Positions 17,743 through 27,279 are shown, numbered from the stretch's first letter. The stretch is DNA of 64,000 bases from CAVPWP01 sp050789285 (GCF_050789285.1 NZ_JBOUVX010000001.1:248001-312000), one strand, 5' to 3'. The notes: generated by a model not told the origin, from the letters alone. A program made the numbers and translations.

Positions 17743-18078
17743 TCACGCCGGGGCGGCATAGGCCGAGGCGATCTGCCCGGCCTTCTTCTGGATGGCCGTG
17801 AACTCGTCGGTGGTCAGGGCGCGGACCGTCTGGATGTTCGTGATCGCGCCCGATCCGCCCGCCACCATGAGCGCGGCCATAAGCCCGTCGATGTCGGGGC
17901 TGTCGGTCGAGACGACCATCAGGAAGTCGCTGGGGCCGGTCGTGACGTAGTACTGCTCGAGCGTGCCGCCCCCGGCCGCCGCGATCTTGGCCGCGGCCGC
18001 CCCGCGGTCGCTTGGATGCGCCATCATTCCCTTCATGGCAGACGCGGTATAGCAGCCGGTGATGATGTGTCTGGGCAT
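17743..18078 (-). CDS. GYD domain protein
   Basis: A 111-residue soluble protein of the GYD family, a small alpha/beta barrel-like fold of unknown biochemical role. It opens with MPRHIITGCYTASAMKGMM, has a central TGPSDFLMVVSTDSPDIDGLMAALM segment resembling the family core (YxxxGxYDxVxxxxxPD), and closes with VRALTTDEFTAIQKKAGQI. The ATG at 18078 follows GGGAGGGA. Monocistronic, 146 bp upstream of the small gene at 17436. Confidence 0.82.
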   Translation of the reverse strand: MPRHIITGCYTASAMKGMMAHPSDRGAAAAKIAAAGGGTLEQYYVTTGPSDFLMVVSTDSPDIDGLMAALMVAGGSGAITNIQTVRALTTDEFTAIQKKAGQIASAYAAPA

Positions 18079-18223
18079 GGCTGGTCCCTCCCGGGGGGGC
18101 GCGCTTCCGGTGGTCCGCACCATCGCGAGGCCGATCCGGCCCGCAGTCCCCCGGGGGGAGTGTAGCACGGATCGGGCGGGGGCGGGTGTGAACCGGGTTG
18201 CAGAAGGGGGCTACCTCCCCGAG

Positions 18224-18358
18224 CTAACGCTCGATCCCCAGAAGCCGGTAGAGCCACGAGAAGAACTCGTCCCCGTAGATGGTTCCGATCCCCGAGAAGA
18301 CCGCGACGATCGCGATCAGGTGTCCGGGGGACTTTCGCCAGTCATGGGGAGGTTTCAT
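18224..18358 (-). CDS. 44-residue single-helix protein (hypothetical)
   Basis: A very short frame, MKPPHDWRKSPGHLIAIVAV then FSGIGTIYGDEFFSWLYRLLGIER. A basic N-terminus leads into a 14-17 residue hydrophobic segment (HLIAIVAVFSGIGTIYG) and an amphipathic end. Residue use looks protein-like and the stop falls cleanly, but the ribosome-binding site is poor and the upstream DNA is the palindromic repeat at 18374. It may be a small inner-membrane protein; function unknown. Confidence 0.4.
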   Translation of the reverse strand: MKPPHDWRKSPGHLIAIVAVFSGIGTIYGDEFFSWLYRLLGIER

Positions 18359-18373
18359 GTTGGGCCTATGTGG

Positions 18374-18447
18374 TAGGGTGCGTGTTCACACGCACCATAG
18401 GTGAGCGCGGGAGGGGGATCGATGGTGCGTGCGAGCACGCACCCTAC
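18374..18447. repeat. paired REP-like palindromes
   Basis: Two copies of a palindrome stand in opposite orientation. Copy 1 is GTA followed by GGTGCGTGT-TC-ACACGCACC and AT (arms 18377-18385 and 18388-18396). Copy 2 is AT, GGTGCGTGC-GA-GCACGCACC, then CTAC (arms 18424-18432 and 18435-18443). The flanks GTAG and CTAC make the whole 74 bp an inverted repeat, a layout typical of REP/BIME intergenic elements. Confidence 0.75.
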
Positions 18448-18475
18448 GGCTTGCTACCACACTACGGCTTGCTAC
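18444..18475. repeat. 14-bp direct repeat beside the REP-like pair
   Basis: CTACGGCTTGCTAC occurs twice, at 18444-18457 and 18462-18475, spaced 18 bp start to start. The first copy overlaps the end of the palindromic element. It may be part of the same mobile or repeat unit. Confidence 0.65.
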
Positions 18476-18497
18476 TACGCAGCCAAACGAAAGAACT

Positions 18498-19142
18498 CTA
18501 TTTCTTAGTCATCGTGGCGAATCTCTGCTCACAATCGAGCTTGATCGCTTCTAGGATGAAGTTCCTTAGGCAGGGTCCAACTTCCGCTGTTCCTTCAAGC
18601 GTTCCAAGGCGGCCGTGCGAAAATGCGTTTCGGAAGCCAACAGCAACAGCGTATAGATTGCGAACTTCTCCCCCTTCGAACTCCTCAATTTTTGCAATCA
18701 GGTTTGCACCAAGTTTCTCGTCTTGCGCTCGCTTCAGGCGCACAAAGAATTTTTCATCTAGAGGAATCTCATTGAACGTAGCGCAGTGTGCCGTTGCCAA
18801 CTCTGAACTAATGATATCGAAGTATACTCTGTGCCACTTCTCATCAAATAGGCGACAGTATGCCTCAAAGGCCACTACAGAAAGCGACATCATTACCTGC
18901 GCACTGTAGTGCTGGGGAGTGTTCGAACTTTCGGGATAGCCCTCCAGAGTCAGAGACCTAAATGCCTTCGCCAGTCGGTACTTTGCTGCTGCCTGAGAGA
19001 GATTCCTAGCATCGATGCAACGTTTGGTGGGTGCGAGTTCAAAAACGTACCCACCTCTATTGGCTGCGGTCAAGTCTGCTCCTGCTGCCATCGCAGCAGC
19101 ATGCAGCTTGACGAAGAAATCTGGCGCATTATCGAATGGCAT
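18498..19142 (-). CDS. hypothetical protein with HEPN-like R-x4-H motif
   Basis: A 214-residue soluble, largely helical protein. Near the C-terminus FRNAFSHGRLG contains R171-N-x3-H176, the R-x4-H pattern of HEPN-domain RNases and HEPN-like proteins, preceded by a helix ending VRNLYAVAVGF. Residues 80-120 (SLSVVAFEAYCRLFDEKWHRVYFD) could form the first helix pair of such a domain. The base composition is far more AT-rich than its neighbours, codon use differs, and it is bordered by palindromic repeats, so transfer is likely. No nucleotidyltransferase or antitoxin gene is next to it. The HEPN assignment is by motif only. ATG at 19142 follows AAGGA at 9 bp. Confidence 0.65.
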   Translation of the reverse strand: MPFDNAPDFFVKLHAAAMAAGADLTAANRGGYVFELAPTKRCIDARNLSQAAAKYRLAKAFRSLTLEGYPESSNTPQHYSAQVMMSLSVVAFEAYCRLFDEKWHRVYFDIISSELATAHCATFNEIPLDEKFFVRLKRAQDEKLGANLIAKIEEFEGGEVRNLYAVAVGFRNAFSHGRLGTLEGTAEVGPCLRNFILEAIKLDCEQRFATMTKK

Positions 19143-19249
19143 ACACCCAATCCTTCAACAGGCCATGAATGGGAATTTGTACTGATCATAATTGAGTAAA
19201 AATGATTGGCTTGGCTGTCAATCACAAGAAGTGGAGGTTCGGATTCCCC

Positions 19250-21049
<1,800 letters not shown>

Positions 21050-21252
21050 GGGCCGGGATATGGAGGGGAAATCGGGGGCCGTCAATGGCGCCCGTGCGGG
21101 ATGTTCCTGGGGCGGTCAATGCTTAAGCATCTGAAATATATGGAAATTGAGCGCAGCGCACGGTGAGACGCCGCGCTGGTGCACAGTTGCTGCCGGAACT
21201 TGCCCCGCCGGGCGGCCTTTCAGGCGACACATATCCATGGCAGGCTTGCGCC

Positions 21253-21558
21253 ATGGCCGACCCGACGACCCCCTCCGGCACCCCGCCCCAGCTGACGCTT
21301 TCGGTCCGCGTCACGGGCCGGGTTCAGGGCGTCTGGTACCGCGGCTGGACTGCCGCCGAGGCCACGCGGCTGGGTCTGTCGGGCTGGGTCAGGAACGAGG
21401 CCGACGGGTCCGTCCTGGCCCTGTTGCACGGCCCCGGGGACAGGGTGCGGGCGATGGTCGCGCTCATGCGGGACGGCCCGCCTGCGGCGCGGGTGGATCG
21501 CGTGGAAACGGCAGCCGGCGCGGCGCCGGATGCCTTTGGTTTTCGCGTGATCCGCTAG
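21253..21558 (+). CDS. acyP: acylphosphatase
   Basis: A 101-residue acylphosphatase hydrolysing carboxyl-phosphate bonds. After a short Pro/Thr-rich start, the two family signatures are complete: VTGRVQGVWYRGWTAAEA with the phosphate-binding arginine, and GLSGWVRNEADGSV with the catalytic asparagine. The ATG at 21253 is used; upstream in-frame sequence is unrelated. It converges on hom with 1 bp between stop codons. Confidence 0.93.
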   Translation: MADPTTPSGTPPQLTLSVRVTGRVQGVWYRGWTAAEATRLGLSGWVRNEADGSVLALLHGPGDRVRAMVALMRDGPPAARVDRVETAAGAAPDAFGFRVIR

Positions 21559-21559
21559 G

Positions 21560-22846
21560 TCAGACGTCCTCGATCCGGATCGCGACGGGTTCGTCCACCA
21601 GAACTCCGGTGCCCCGCATGCCGCCAATCGCGGCGTCGATGGCGGCCCGGGTGGCCTTGTGCGTGACGATCAGGACGGTGGCCGACGGCTCGGTATGCTC
21701 GCGCTGGCGCATCCGGTCGATCGAGATGCCCTCATCCCCGAGAACCGCGGCGATCTTGGCCAGCGCGCCGGGTTTGTCCTGAAGGCGCATGCGCAGGTAG
21801 AAGGGCGCCGCACCCGCTGCCACGGCGCTTGCCGCGGGCAGAAGCGTCGTCGCCGGCTGGCCGAAGACCGGAAGGCGAAGGCCGCGCGCCAGGTCCATCA
21901 CATCGCCCATGACGGCGCTGGCCGTCGGGCCTTCGCCCGCGCCGGGGCCCGAAAGCACGATCCGGCGCACGGCGTCGCCTTCCAGCACGACCATGTTGGT
22001 GGCGCCCTCCAGCTGGCCCAGCGGGCTGGTGGCCGGGACAAGGCAGGGCGACATGCGCTGTTCAAGCCCGCGGCCTGTCATTTGCGCCACGCCCAGAAGC
22101 TTGATCCGGAAGCCCATGTCGGCGGCCTGCTCGATATCCTCGATCGAGACCTGCTCGATCCCCTCGATCTCGATCCCCTTGAAGTCGACCTGCGTGCCAA
22201 AGGCAAGCGCGGCCAGCAGCGCCAGCTTGTGGCCCGCGTCGATGCCGCCCACGTCCAGCGTCGGGTCAGCTTCGAGATAACCCAGCGCGTCGGCTTCGGC
22301 GAAGACCTCGTCATAGGTCAGGCCCGCACTTTCCATCCGGGTCAGGATGTAGTTGCACGTGCCGTTCATCACGCCGAGCACGCGGGTGACCTGGTTGGCG
22401 GCCAGGCTTTCGCCCAGCGCCTTGATGACGGGAATGCCGCCCGCTACGGCGGCTTCGAAGCGGATCGTGACGCCCTGCGCCTCGGCCAGTTCGGCCAGTT
22501 CCTGACCGTGGATCGCCAGCATCGCCTTGTTCGCGGTGACCACGTGCTTGCCGGCCTTCAGCGCGGCGCGCGTCGCGGCCAGGGCCGGGCCATCGGAGCC
22601 GCCCATGAGCTCGACGAAGACGTCGACGTCGTCGCGGGTGGCAAGCGCCACGGGATCGTCTTCCCAGGCATAGGCCGACAGCGACACGCCGCGGTTCTTG
22701 TCACGGGTGCGCGCCGAGACGGCCGAGATCGCGATCGGCCGTCCGGCGCGGGCCGTCAGTCGGTTCGCCATGCGCTGCACGATCTTCACGGTGCCGGTGC
22801 CGACCGTGCCAAGTCCCGCGATCCCAAGGCGCAAGGGGGTGGTCAT
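21560..22846 (-). CDS. hom: homoserine dehydrogenase
   Basis: A 428-residue monofunctional homoserine dehydrogenase, reducing aspartate semialdehyde to homoserine for threonine and methionine. The N-terminal NAD(P) site is GIAGLGTVGTGT; the catalytic domain has GKHVVTANKAMLA and GGIPVIKALGESLAANQV; a C-terminal ACT domain (about residues 350-425, MRLQDKPGALAKIAAVLGDEGISIDRM) gives feedback control. The ATG at 22846 begins the conserved protein after GGGAG. A frame extending to 23107 crosses the neighbouring lipoprotein gene and is rejected. Confidence 0.96.
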   Translation of the reverse strand: MTTPLRLGIAGLGTVGTGTVKIVQRMANRLTARAGRPIAISAVSARTRDKNRGVSLSAYAWEDDPVALATRDDVDVFVELMGGSDGPALAATRAALKAGKHVVTANKAMLAIHGQELAELAEAQGVTIRFEAAVAGGIPVIKALGESLAANQVTRVLGVMNGTCNYILTRMESAGLTYDEVFAEADALGYLEADPTLDVGGIDAGHKLALLAALAFGTQVDFKGIEIEGIEQVSIEDIEQAADMGFRIKLLGVAQMTGRGLEQRMSPCLVPATSPLGQLEGATNMVVLEGDAVRRIVLSGPGAGEGPTASAVMGDVMDLARGLRLPVFGQPATTLLPAASAVAAGAAPFYLRMRLQDKPGALAKIAAVLGDEGISIDRMRQREHTEPSATVLIVTHKATRAAIDAAIGGMRGTGVLVDEPVAIRIEDV

Positions 22847-22934
22847 CGTGTCAGGCTCCCGTCCGTTTCTGGCGTCACCCCGGGGTGTTAGACGAAAGCG
22901 GGCGCGTCGGCAATCGACCCTCAGGCGGCGATCC

Positions 22935-23189
22935 TCAGGGGGTTGTGGCAAGCAGCGCGTCGGCCCGTGATTGCAACGCCGCCGCCTGGGCCTGCAGGGC
23001 CGCGTCGGTTTCGGCCTCGGCGGCGAAGACGGCGGCGGCTTCGTCGGCGTTCTCGGGCACGCCCTCAAGCGCCTGCGACAGGGGCAGGAGGCCGGGATAG
23101 CCGTCAACCCCGGTCGGGTCGCCCGCCAGCGGGAAGTCGCCGCAGGCCGCGACGATCAGCAGGGCAAGAAGGGCGGGAACAGGGCGCAT
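22935..23189 (-). CDS. small lipoprotein (hypothetical)
   Basis: An 84-residue lipoprotein: MRPVPALLALLIVAACGD is a type II signal peptide with lipobox IVAAC (cysteine about residue 16). The mature part is acidic and alanine-rich with a predicted coiled segment (DEAAAVFAAEAETDAALQAQ). It lies 88 bp upstream of hom on the same strand. Function unknown. Confidence 0.7.
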   Translation of the reverse strand: MRPVPALLALLIVAACGDFPLAGDPTGVDGYPGLLPLSQALEGVPENADEAAAVFAAEAETDAALQAQAAALQSRADALLATTP

Positions 23190-23271
23190 CGGGCCATCGC
23201 GTCGCGGGTTTGGCGCAGGGTAGGGCGGCCAGGCTTGGCCTGCAAGGGACGGACCGGGATCGGGGATTGAA

Positions 23272-23287
23272 CTGAACGGATGTTCAG
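23272..23287. promoter_or_regulatory. candidate TetR autoregulatory operator
   Basis: CTGAAC-GGAT-GTTCAG is a perfect 6-bp-arm palindrome ending 13 bp before the TetR-family start codon, within the expected promoter/leader. TGAAC...GTTCA half-sites are common for TetR repressors. Autorepression is inferred. Confidence 0.6.
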
Positions 23288-23300
23288 ATAAACGTGGGGC

Positions 23301-23888
23301 ATGGCCAGGAAAACCGGATCTCATGCCGACGTGACGGGTCCGCGCGTGCGCGCGGCGGCCGAGCGCCTGATCGCCCGGCATGGCTTCGCCGCGGTGTCGA
23401 TGCGCCAGATCGCGGCCGAAGTAGGTTTGCAGGCCGGCGCGCTTTATCTCTACACCCCCGACAAGCAGACGCTTCTGTTCGACATGATGCGCGCCCATCT
23501 GGAAGAGCTTCTGGCCGCCTGGGCCGAGGCGGACCCGGGCGGCGCGCCCTTGCCCCGGCTCGAGGCGTTCTGCCGTTTCCACATCTGCTTCCACCTCGAC
23601 CGTCCGGACGCGGTCTTCATCGCCTACATGGAACTGCGCAACCTCGCGCCCGGCAACTTCGCCGCGATCGAGGCGCTGCGCCGGCGCTACGAGGCCGCGC
23701 TGGAAGCCATTCTGGTGGACGGCCAGGCAAAGGCCGCCTTCGAGGTTCCCGACGCGCGCCTGACCACGATGGCGCTGATCGCGATGCTGACCGGGGTCAA
23801 CACCTGGTACCGCGAAGGCGGGCGGCTCAGCCGCGCCCGCGTGGAAGAAATCTATTGGGACCTTGCACGCCGGGCGGTCGGCGCCTGA
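23301..23888 (+). CDS. TetR/AcrR-family transcriptional regulator
   Basis: A 195-residue one-domain repressor type. Residues 12-60 are the DNA-binding domain (RVRAAAERLIARHGFAAVSM, then RQIAAEVGLQAGALYLYTPDKQTLL with the recognition helix). Residues 70-190 form the helical ligand domain; the profile (FCRFHICFHLDRPDAVFIAYMELRNL) resembles regulators of acyl-CoA catabolism, but the ligand is not determinable. A palindrome sits at its start. Neighbouring genes (lipoprotein upstream, pirin convergent downstream) do not reveal a regulon. Confidence 0.9.
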   Translation: MARKTGSHADVTGPRVRAAAERLIARHGFAAVSMRQIAAEVGLQAGALYLYTPDKQTLLFDMMRAHLEELLAAWAEADPGGAPLPRLEAFCRFHICFHLDRPDAVFIAYMELRNLAPGNFAAIEALRRRYEAALEAILVDGQAKAAFEVPDARLTTMALIAMLTGVNTWYREGGRLSRARVEEIYWDLARRAVGA

Positions 23889-23910
23889 GCGGGATGCCCG
23901 GCCCGCGCCC

Positions 23911-24822
23911 CTAGTGCGGGGCGCGGATGAAGGTTCCGTTGCGCAGCTCGGCCATGGCCTGCATGAGCTCTTCGCGGGTGTTCATGACGATCGGTCCGTG
24001 CCAGGCCACGGGCTCTTCGATCGGCGCGCCCGAGATCAGAAGAAAACGCAGGCCGTCAGGCCCGGCGGTAACGGTCACCTCGTCGCCCGTGCCGAAGCGG
24101 ATCAGCGTGCGGTCGCCCGACAGGTCGCGGATCGCGACCTCGCGTCCCAGGACCTCCTTCTCCAGAAGCACGCCCTGCGGCGCCGAGGCATCGGTGAAGC
24201 GGCCCGAGCCGGCGAAGACATAGGCGAAGGCGCGGCGATAGGTGTCGATGCGGAAGGTCTTGCGCAGCCCCGCCGGCACGGTGATGTCGAGGTACTGCGG
24301 ATCGGCCGCGATCCCGTCGACCGGGCCGCGCTTGCCCCAGAACTTTCCCACGACGACCTTCACCCGCGTGCCGTCGTCGTCGATCACCTCGGGGATGTCG
24401 AGTGCCCCGATATCCTGATAGCGCGGCGCGGTCATCTTCAGCGCCGAGGGCAGGTTTCCCCAAAGCTGAAAGCCATGCATCCGGCCATTGGCCGCGCCCT
24501 TCGGCATCTCCTGATGCAGGATTCCCGACCCGGCCGTCATCCACTGCACCGACCCCGCGCCCAGCGTGCCGCGGTTGCCCAGCGAATCCGCGTGCTCGAC
24601 CGTGCCGTCAAGGACATAGGTGATCGTCTCGATCCCGCGGTGCGGATGCCAGGGAAAGCCGCGCAGGTAGTCCTGCGGGCGCTCGTTGCGGAAATCGTCG
24701 AACAACAGGAAGGGGTCCAGCATCGTGGGGTCGTCGAAGCCGAAGGCGCGGTGCAGCTTGACGCCCGCCCCCTCCATCGTCGGGACGGCCTTTGACTGGG
24801 CGATGACGGGACGGATGGACAT
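23911..24822 (-). CDS. pirin family protein
   Basis: A 303-residue bicupin of the pirin family. The N-terminal cupin has the metal ligands in GFPWHPHRGIETITYVLDG and HADSLGN, then GSVQWMTAGSGILHQEMP; the C-terminal pirin domain follows from about residue 170. Bacterial pirins include quercetinase-like dioxygenases and regulators of central metabolism, so the exact role is open. The ATG at 24822 follows AGGGGG at a good distance. Convergent with the TetR gene. Confidence 0.92.
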   Translation of the reverse strand: MSIRPVIAQSKAVPTMEGAGVKLHRAFGFDDPTMLDPFLLFDDFRNERPQDYLRGFPWHPHRGIETITYVLDGTVEHADSLGNRGTLGAGSVQWMTAGSGILHQEMPKGAANGRMHGFQLWGNLPSALKMTAPRYQDIGALDIPEVIDDDGTRVKVVVGKFWGKRGPVDGIAADPQYLDITVPAGLRKTFRIDTYRRAFAYVFAGSGRFTDASAPQGVLLEKEVLGREVAIRDLSGDRTLIRFGTGDEVTVTAGPDGLRFLLISGAPIEEPVAWHGPIVMNTREELMQAMAELRNGTFIRAPH

Positions 24823-24917
24823 GGCGACCCCCTGTGCTGGCGCTCCTGTCAGATAGGCGTTGCGCCACGTCCGGTCCAGCGCGTGGGCTGTGCGGCGGCC
24901 CGCAGGTCCTGTGCGCC

Positions 24918-25133
24918 TCAGCCCAGGAAGATGCCCACGATCACCGCCATGAGCCCCAGCGCCGAGACGGCAAGCGCGCCCAGGTTCAGCGCCACCACCT
25001 TTTGCAGCCGGGCGCGCAGGTCTTCGTCCGAAAGCCCCGCGCGGCGGGCGCGGACGGCAAGAAGGATGCACCACACAAGGCCGAGAAGCCCAAGCAGCGT
25101 CAGTCCCGCGCCGATCCAGACAAGAAGTTCCAT
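24918..25133 (-). CDS. small two-helix membrane protein
   Basis: A 71-residue protein with two membrane helices (VWIGAGLTLLGLLGLVWCILL at 5-25 and LNLGALAVSALGLMAVIVGIFLG at the end) joined by a basic, charged loop (VRARRAGLSDEDLRARLQK). The ATG at 25133 follows GGAGGG. It is 95 bp upstream of the pirin gene on the same strand. Function unknown; the loop faces the cytosol by the positive-inside rule. Confidence 0.75.
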   Translation of the reverse strand: MELLVWIGAGLTLLGLLGLVWCILLAVRARRAGLSDEDLRARLQKVVALNLGALAVSALGLMAVIVGIFLG

Positions 25134-25304
25134 GCGCCCTCCGATCCCGGTCAGGGTTTCCTGCCGCGGTTCCGCGCCTAGCCGATGGCGCCCGCCCCGG
25201 CAAGCCCCGGAGACCCCCGGTCACATGGCGGACGGGCCGCCGACAGGGCCTTGCGGCAGCGCCGGCGCGCCGCTAGTCAGGCGCCCTGACATGGAGGCCC
25301 GAGC

Positions 25305-25586
25305 ATGAGCGACACCGCGACCGACATTCCCGAACCCACCGTCACCGACGCCACCTACCGCGTCACCGCAGACGAACTGCGCCAGTTCATCGAACGCTGG
25401 GAACGCCTCGAGGCCGAGAAGAAGGACATCGCCGACCAGCAGAAGGAAGTGATGGCCGAAGCCAAGGCGCGTGGCTATGACACCAAGGTCATGCGCAAGG
25501 TCATCGCGCTGCGCAAGCGCGACCGCGACGAGATCGCCGAGGAAGAGGCGGTTCTCGAGATGTACAAGCAGGCCCTGGGAATGTGA
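25305..25586 (+). CDS. gapR: GapR nucleoid-associated protein (DUF2312)
   Basis: A 93-residue DUF2312 protein. In Caulobacter GapR binds AT-rich, overtwisted DNA ahead of replication and transcription forks and stimulates topoisomerases. After a 17-residue variable start, the coiled-coil core reads RVTADELRQFIERWERLEAE, KKDIADQQKEVMAEAKARGY and DTKVMRKVIALRKRD, ending in VLEMYKQALGM. These are the clamp-forming helices. The ATG at 25305 follows GGAGGCCCGAGC. Together with gcrA it marks the alphaproteobacterial origin of the window. Confidence 0.93.
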   Translation: MSDTATDIPEPTVTDATYRVTADELRQFIERWERLEAEKKDIADQQKEVMAEAKARGYDTKVMRKVIALRKRDRDEIAEEEAVLEMYKQALGM

Positions 25587-25602
25587 GGCCGCGCCTTGCC
25601 CA

Positions 25603-26481
25603 TCACGGCTTGATGAGCGTGATCCCGTCCATGGCGCTCAGCGTGGCGACGTCCGCGTCGTAGGTGGCGGTGATCTCTTCGACCAGATCCTGCGTCCAGC
25701 CGGGCAGGTCGATCTCGATGTCGAGCCGGTCAAGCGCGGCGTGCTCGTCCAGCAGATCGAGGATCTTCTCGCGCCGCGCCTGGGGCGCCTCGCGCGGGTG
25801 CTCGGCGACATGTCGGGCCAGTTCTGCCATGCCCGCGCGCTGCATCACCTGCGCCAGCATGTCGTATTCCCCCTCAAGCGTCAGATCGTCGGGCAGGCCG
25901 GTCAGCGCGTGCAGGATGTCGCCCCAGATCAGCGGCGTATCCTCGTTGCACCACAGGATCAGCGGACAGCCTGGATTGGCCGCCTGCACGCGCAGGATCG
26001 CGTCGGTCCAGCGGAAGGCACGCGGGTCGGCGCCGCCGGTGAAGGCCTGGTAGCTGGTGCCGCGCAGGCGGTTCGACGCCAGGAGCGCCGGCACCAGCGT
26101 TGCGGGGTTGCGCAGCGCCATCGCGAAGACCGACTCGCAGCCCGGGAACAGCGCGCGCAGCCACGCGGTCTTGTAGGCGCGGTTGTAAAGCCGCCCGGCC
26201 TCGAGCGCGCGCTCGGGCACGCAGATGAAACTGTCCGAGGTCAGGATCAGCCGCTCGGGCTCGTCCATATCGAGGACCGATTCGAACAGCGTTTCCTGGA
26301 CGATCTCATCCGGTTCGGCCCCGCGAAGGGTGCCCACGAGGTCGCCGATGAGCTTGCGATACCGGCTAGGCCCGGGAACGACGACCTCTTCGGCCAACAG
26401 CAGGTCGGCGTTGCGCAGCAGCGACCGCAGCAGAAGCCCATGGTCGGTCTGGTGGGCGCCAAGATGAAAGACGACCTGCAT
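25603..26481 (-). CDS. conserved hypothetical protein, sulfotransferase-like start
   Basis: A 292-residue soluble protein. It opens MQVVFHLGAHQTDHGLLLRS, which looks like a modified sulfotransferase phosphosulfate loop (HxGxxKTGTTxL) with the lysine and threonines changed, followed by an ERLILTSDSFICVPERAL segment and SVFAMALRNPATLVPALLAS, which parallel the strand-helix order of that fold. Loss of the PAPS-binding lysine argues against ordinary sulfotransferase activity. Proteins of this kind occur in Rhodobacteraceae; the function is unknown. It is convergent with gapR. Confidence 0.65.
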   Translation of the reverse strand: MQVVFHLGAHQTDHGLLLRSLLRNADLLLAEEVVVPGPSRYRKLIGDLVGTLRGAEPDEIVQETLFESVLDMDEPERLILTSDSFICVPERALEAGRLYNRAYKTAWLRALFPGCESVFAMALRNPATLVPALLASNRLRGTSYQAFTGGADPRAFRWTDAILRVQAANPGCPLILWCNEDTPLIWGDILHALTGLPDDLTLEGEYDMLAQVMQRAGMAELARHVAEHPREAPQARREKILDLLDEHAALDRLDIEIDLPGWTQDLVEEITATYDADVATLSAMDGITLIKP

Positions 26482-26618
26482 GGGGCGGACGGGGTCCCTT
26501 CGCCGGGTGGATTGGGGGGACTATATTGGGAATGCCGTGTTAAGAAACCCCGGACAGACGTCTTCGCACAGGCCGAGACGCTTGCCCTTGGACCCGCGCA
26601 GGATTATTGCAGTCGCGT

Positions 26619-26694
26619 GCCCCTATAGCTCAGCTGGTAGAGCAACTGATTTGTAATCAGTGGGTCGGGAGTTCGAGTCTCTCTGGGGGCACCA
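26619..26694 (+). tRNA. tRNA-Thr (TGT)
   Basis: A 76-nt tRNA including the encoded CCA. The acceptor stem is GCCCCTA/TGGGGGC (one G-T pair), the D-arm GCTCAGCTGGTAGAGC, the anticodon arm ACTGA-TTTGTAA-TCAGT with anticodon TGT, and the T-arm GGGAGTTCGAGTCTCTC is regular. It borders the accessory region that follows. Confidence 0.97.
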
Positions 26695-26826
26695 TGAAAC
26701 CCGTGACTTATGGCCCTTGACGATTGGCCTTTGGCCACAGAGTAGCCAGCATCGCGCGCCGTTTCTGTTTGGATGTTGCGCGCAACTGCCATGTCTGGAC
26801 CCAAGGCATCGTCCGAATCCCCGACC

Positions 26827-27040
26827 TCACCCTGCAGGGATCGCAGGCTCTGACGCCAAGGCCCCGTCCAGTCTCTGCTTGCGACGCTCCCAGTCGGGCA
26901 TCGCTTTATCGAGTCGCTCGAGAAAGGTGGCGCGTGATGAGGCCCCGCCACGTGACAAAGCTCATGGGTGACCACACGGTCAATGGCGTCGAGGCGCGCC
27001 ATACCGTTGGCGTCCCTGCACCGGATATCGTGGGCAACCC
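26827..27040 (-). pseudogene. frameshifted YgjP-like zinc metallopeptidase remnant
   Basis: One frame reads LDAIDRVVTHELCHVAGPHHAPP, containing the HExxH-like zinc site HELCH and the HH-P of YgjP/DUF45 (M48-like) hydrolases. At about 26925 the frame is lost and the continuation TFLERLDKAMPDWERRKQRL, which matches the family C-terminus, is found in a neighbouring frame up to a stop at 26827-26829. The N-terminal two thirds of the family are not recognisable upstream. This is therefore a decayed gene fragment, next to tRNA-Thr. Confidence 0.65.
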
Positions 27041-27141
27041 AAGTGCGGGACCGATGCCGAACAGTTTTCCGACCCGACCTTTGAGCCTTGTGCCCGCTCG
27101 AGAACTGATGCGCCGGAAGCAATCGATCCGGCGACGACCCT

Positions 27142-27279
27142 TCAGCCGCCGCCGGACCGCAGCACGCGGAACCACACACCCGGACGAAAAAGGGTAAGCT
27201 GGAAAACCTCGTCCTCCGCGAACTGATCCCTGGCGATGATCGCCCGACGGCACGCAGGGCAACCCACAACACCTGTCAT
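27142..27279 (-). CDS. 45-residue hypothetical frame with CPAC motif
   Basis: MTGVVGCPACRRAIIARDQF then AEDEVFQLTLFRPGVWFRVL ends in RSGGG. A single C-x2-C pair might be half of a zinc ribbon. The ATG has a weak CAGGAA site. It lies between a pseudogene and an unfamiliar gene in an accessory region, so it may equally be a remnant. Confidence 0.3.
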   Translation of the reverse strand: MTGVVGCPACRRAIIARDQFAEDEVFQLTLFRPGVWFRVLRSGGG

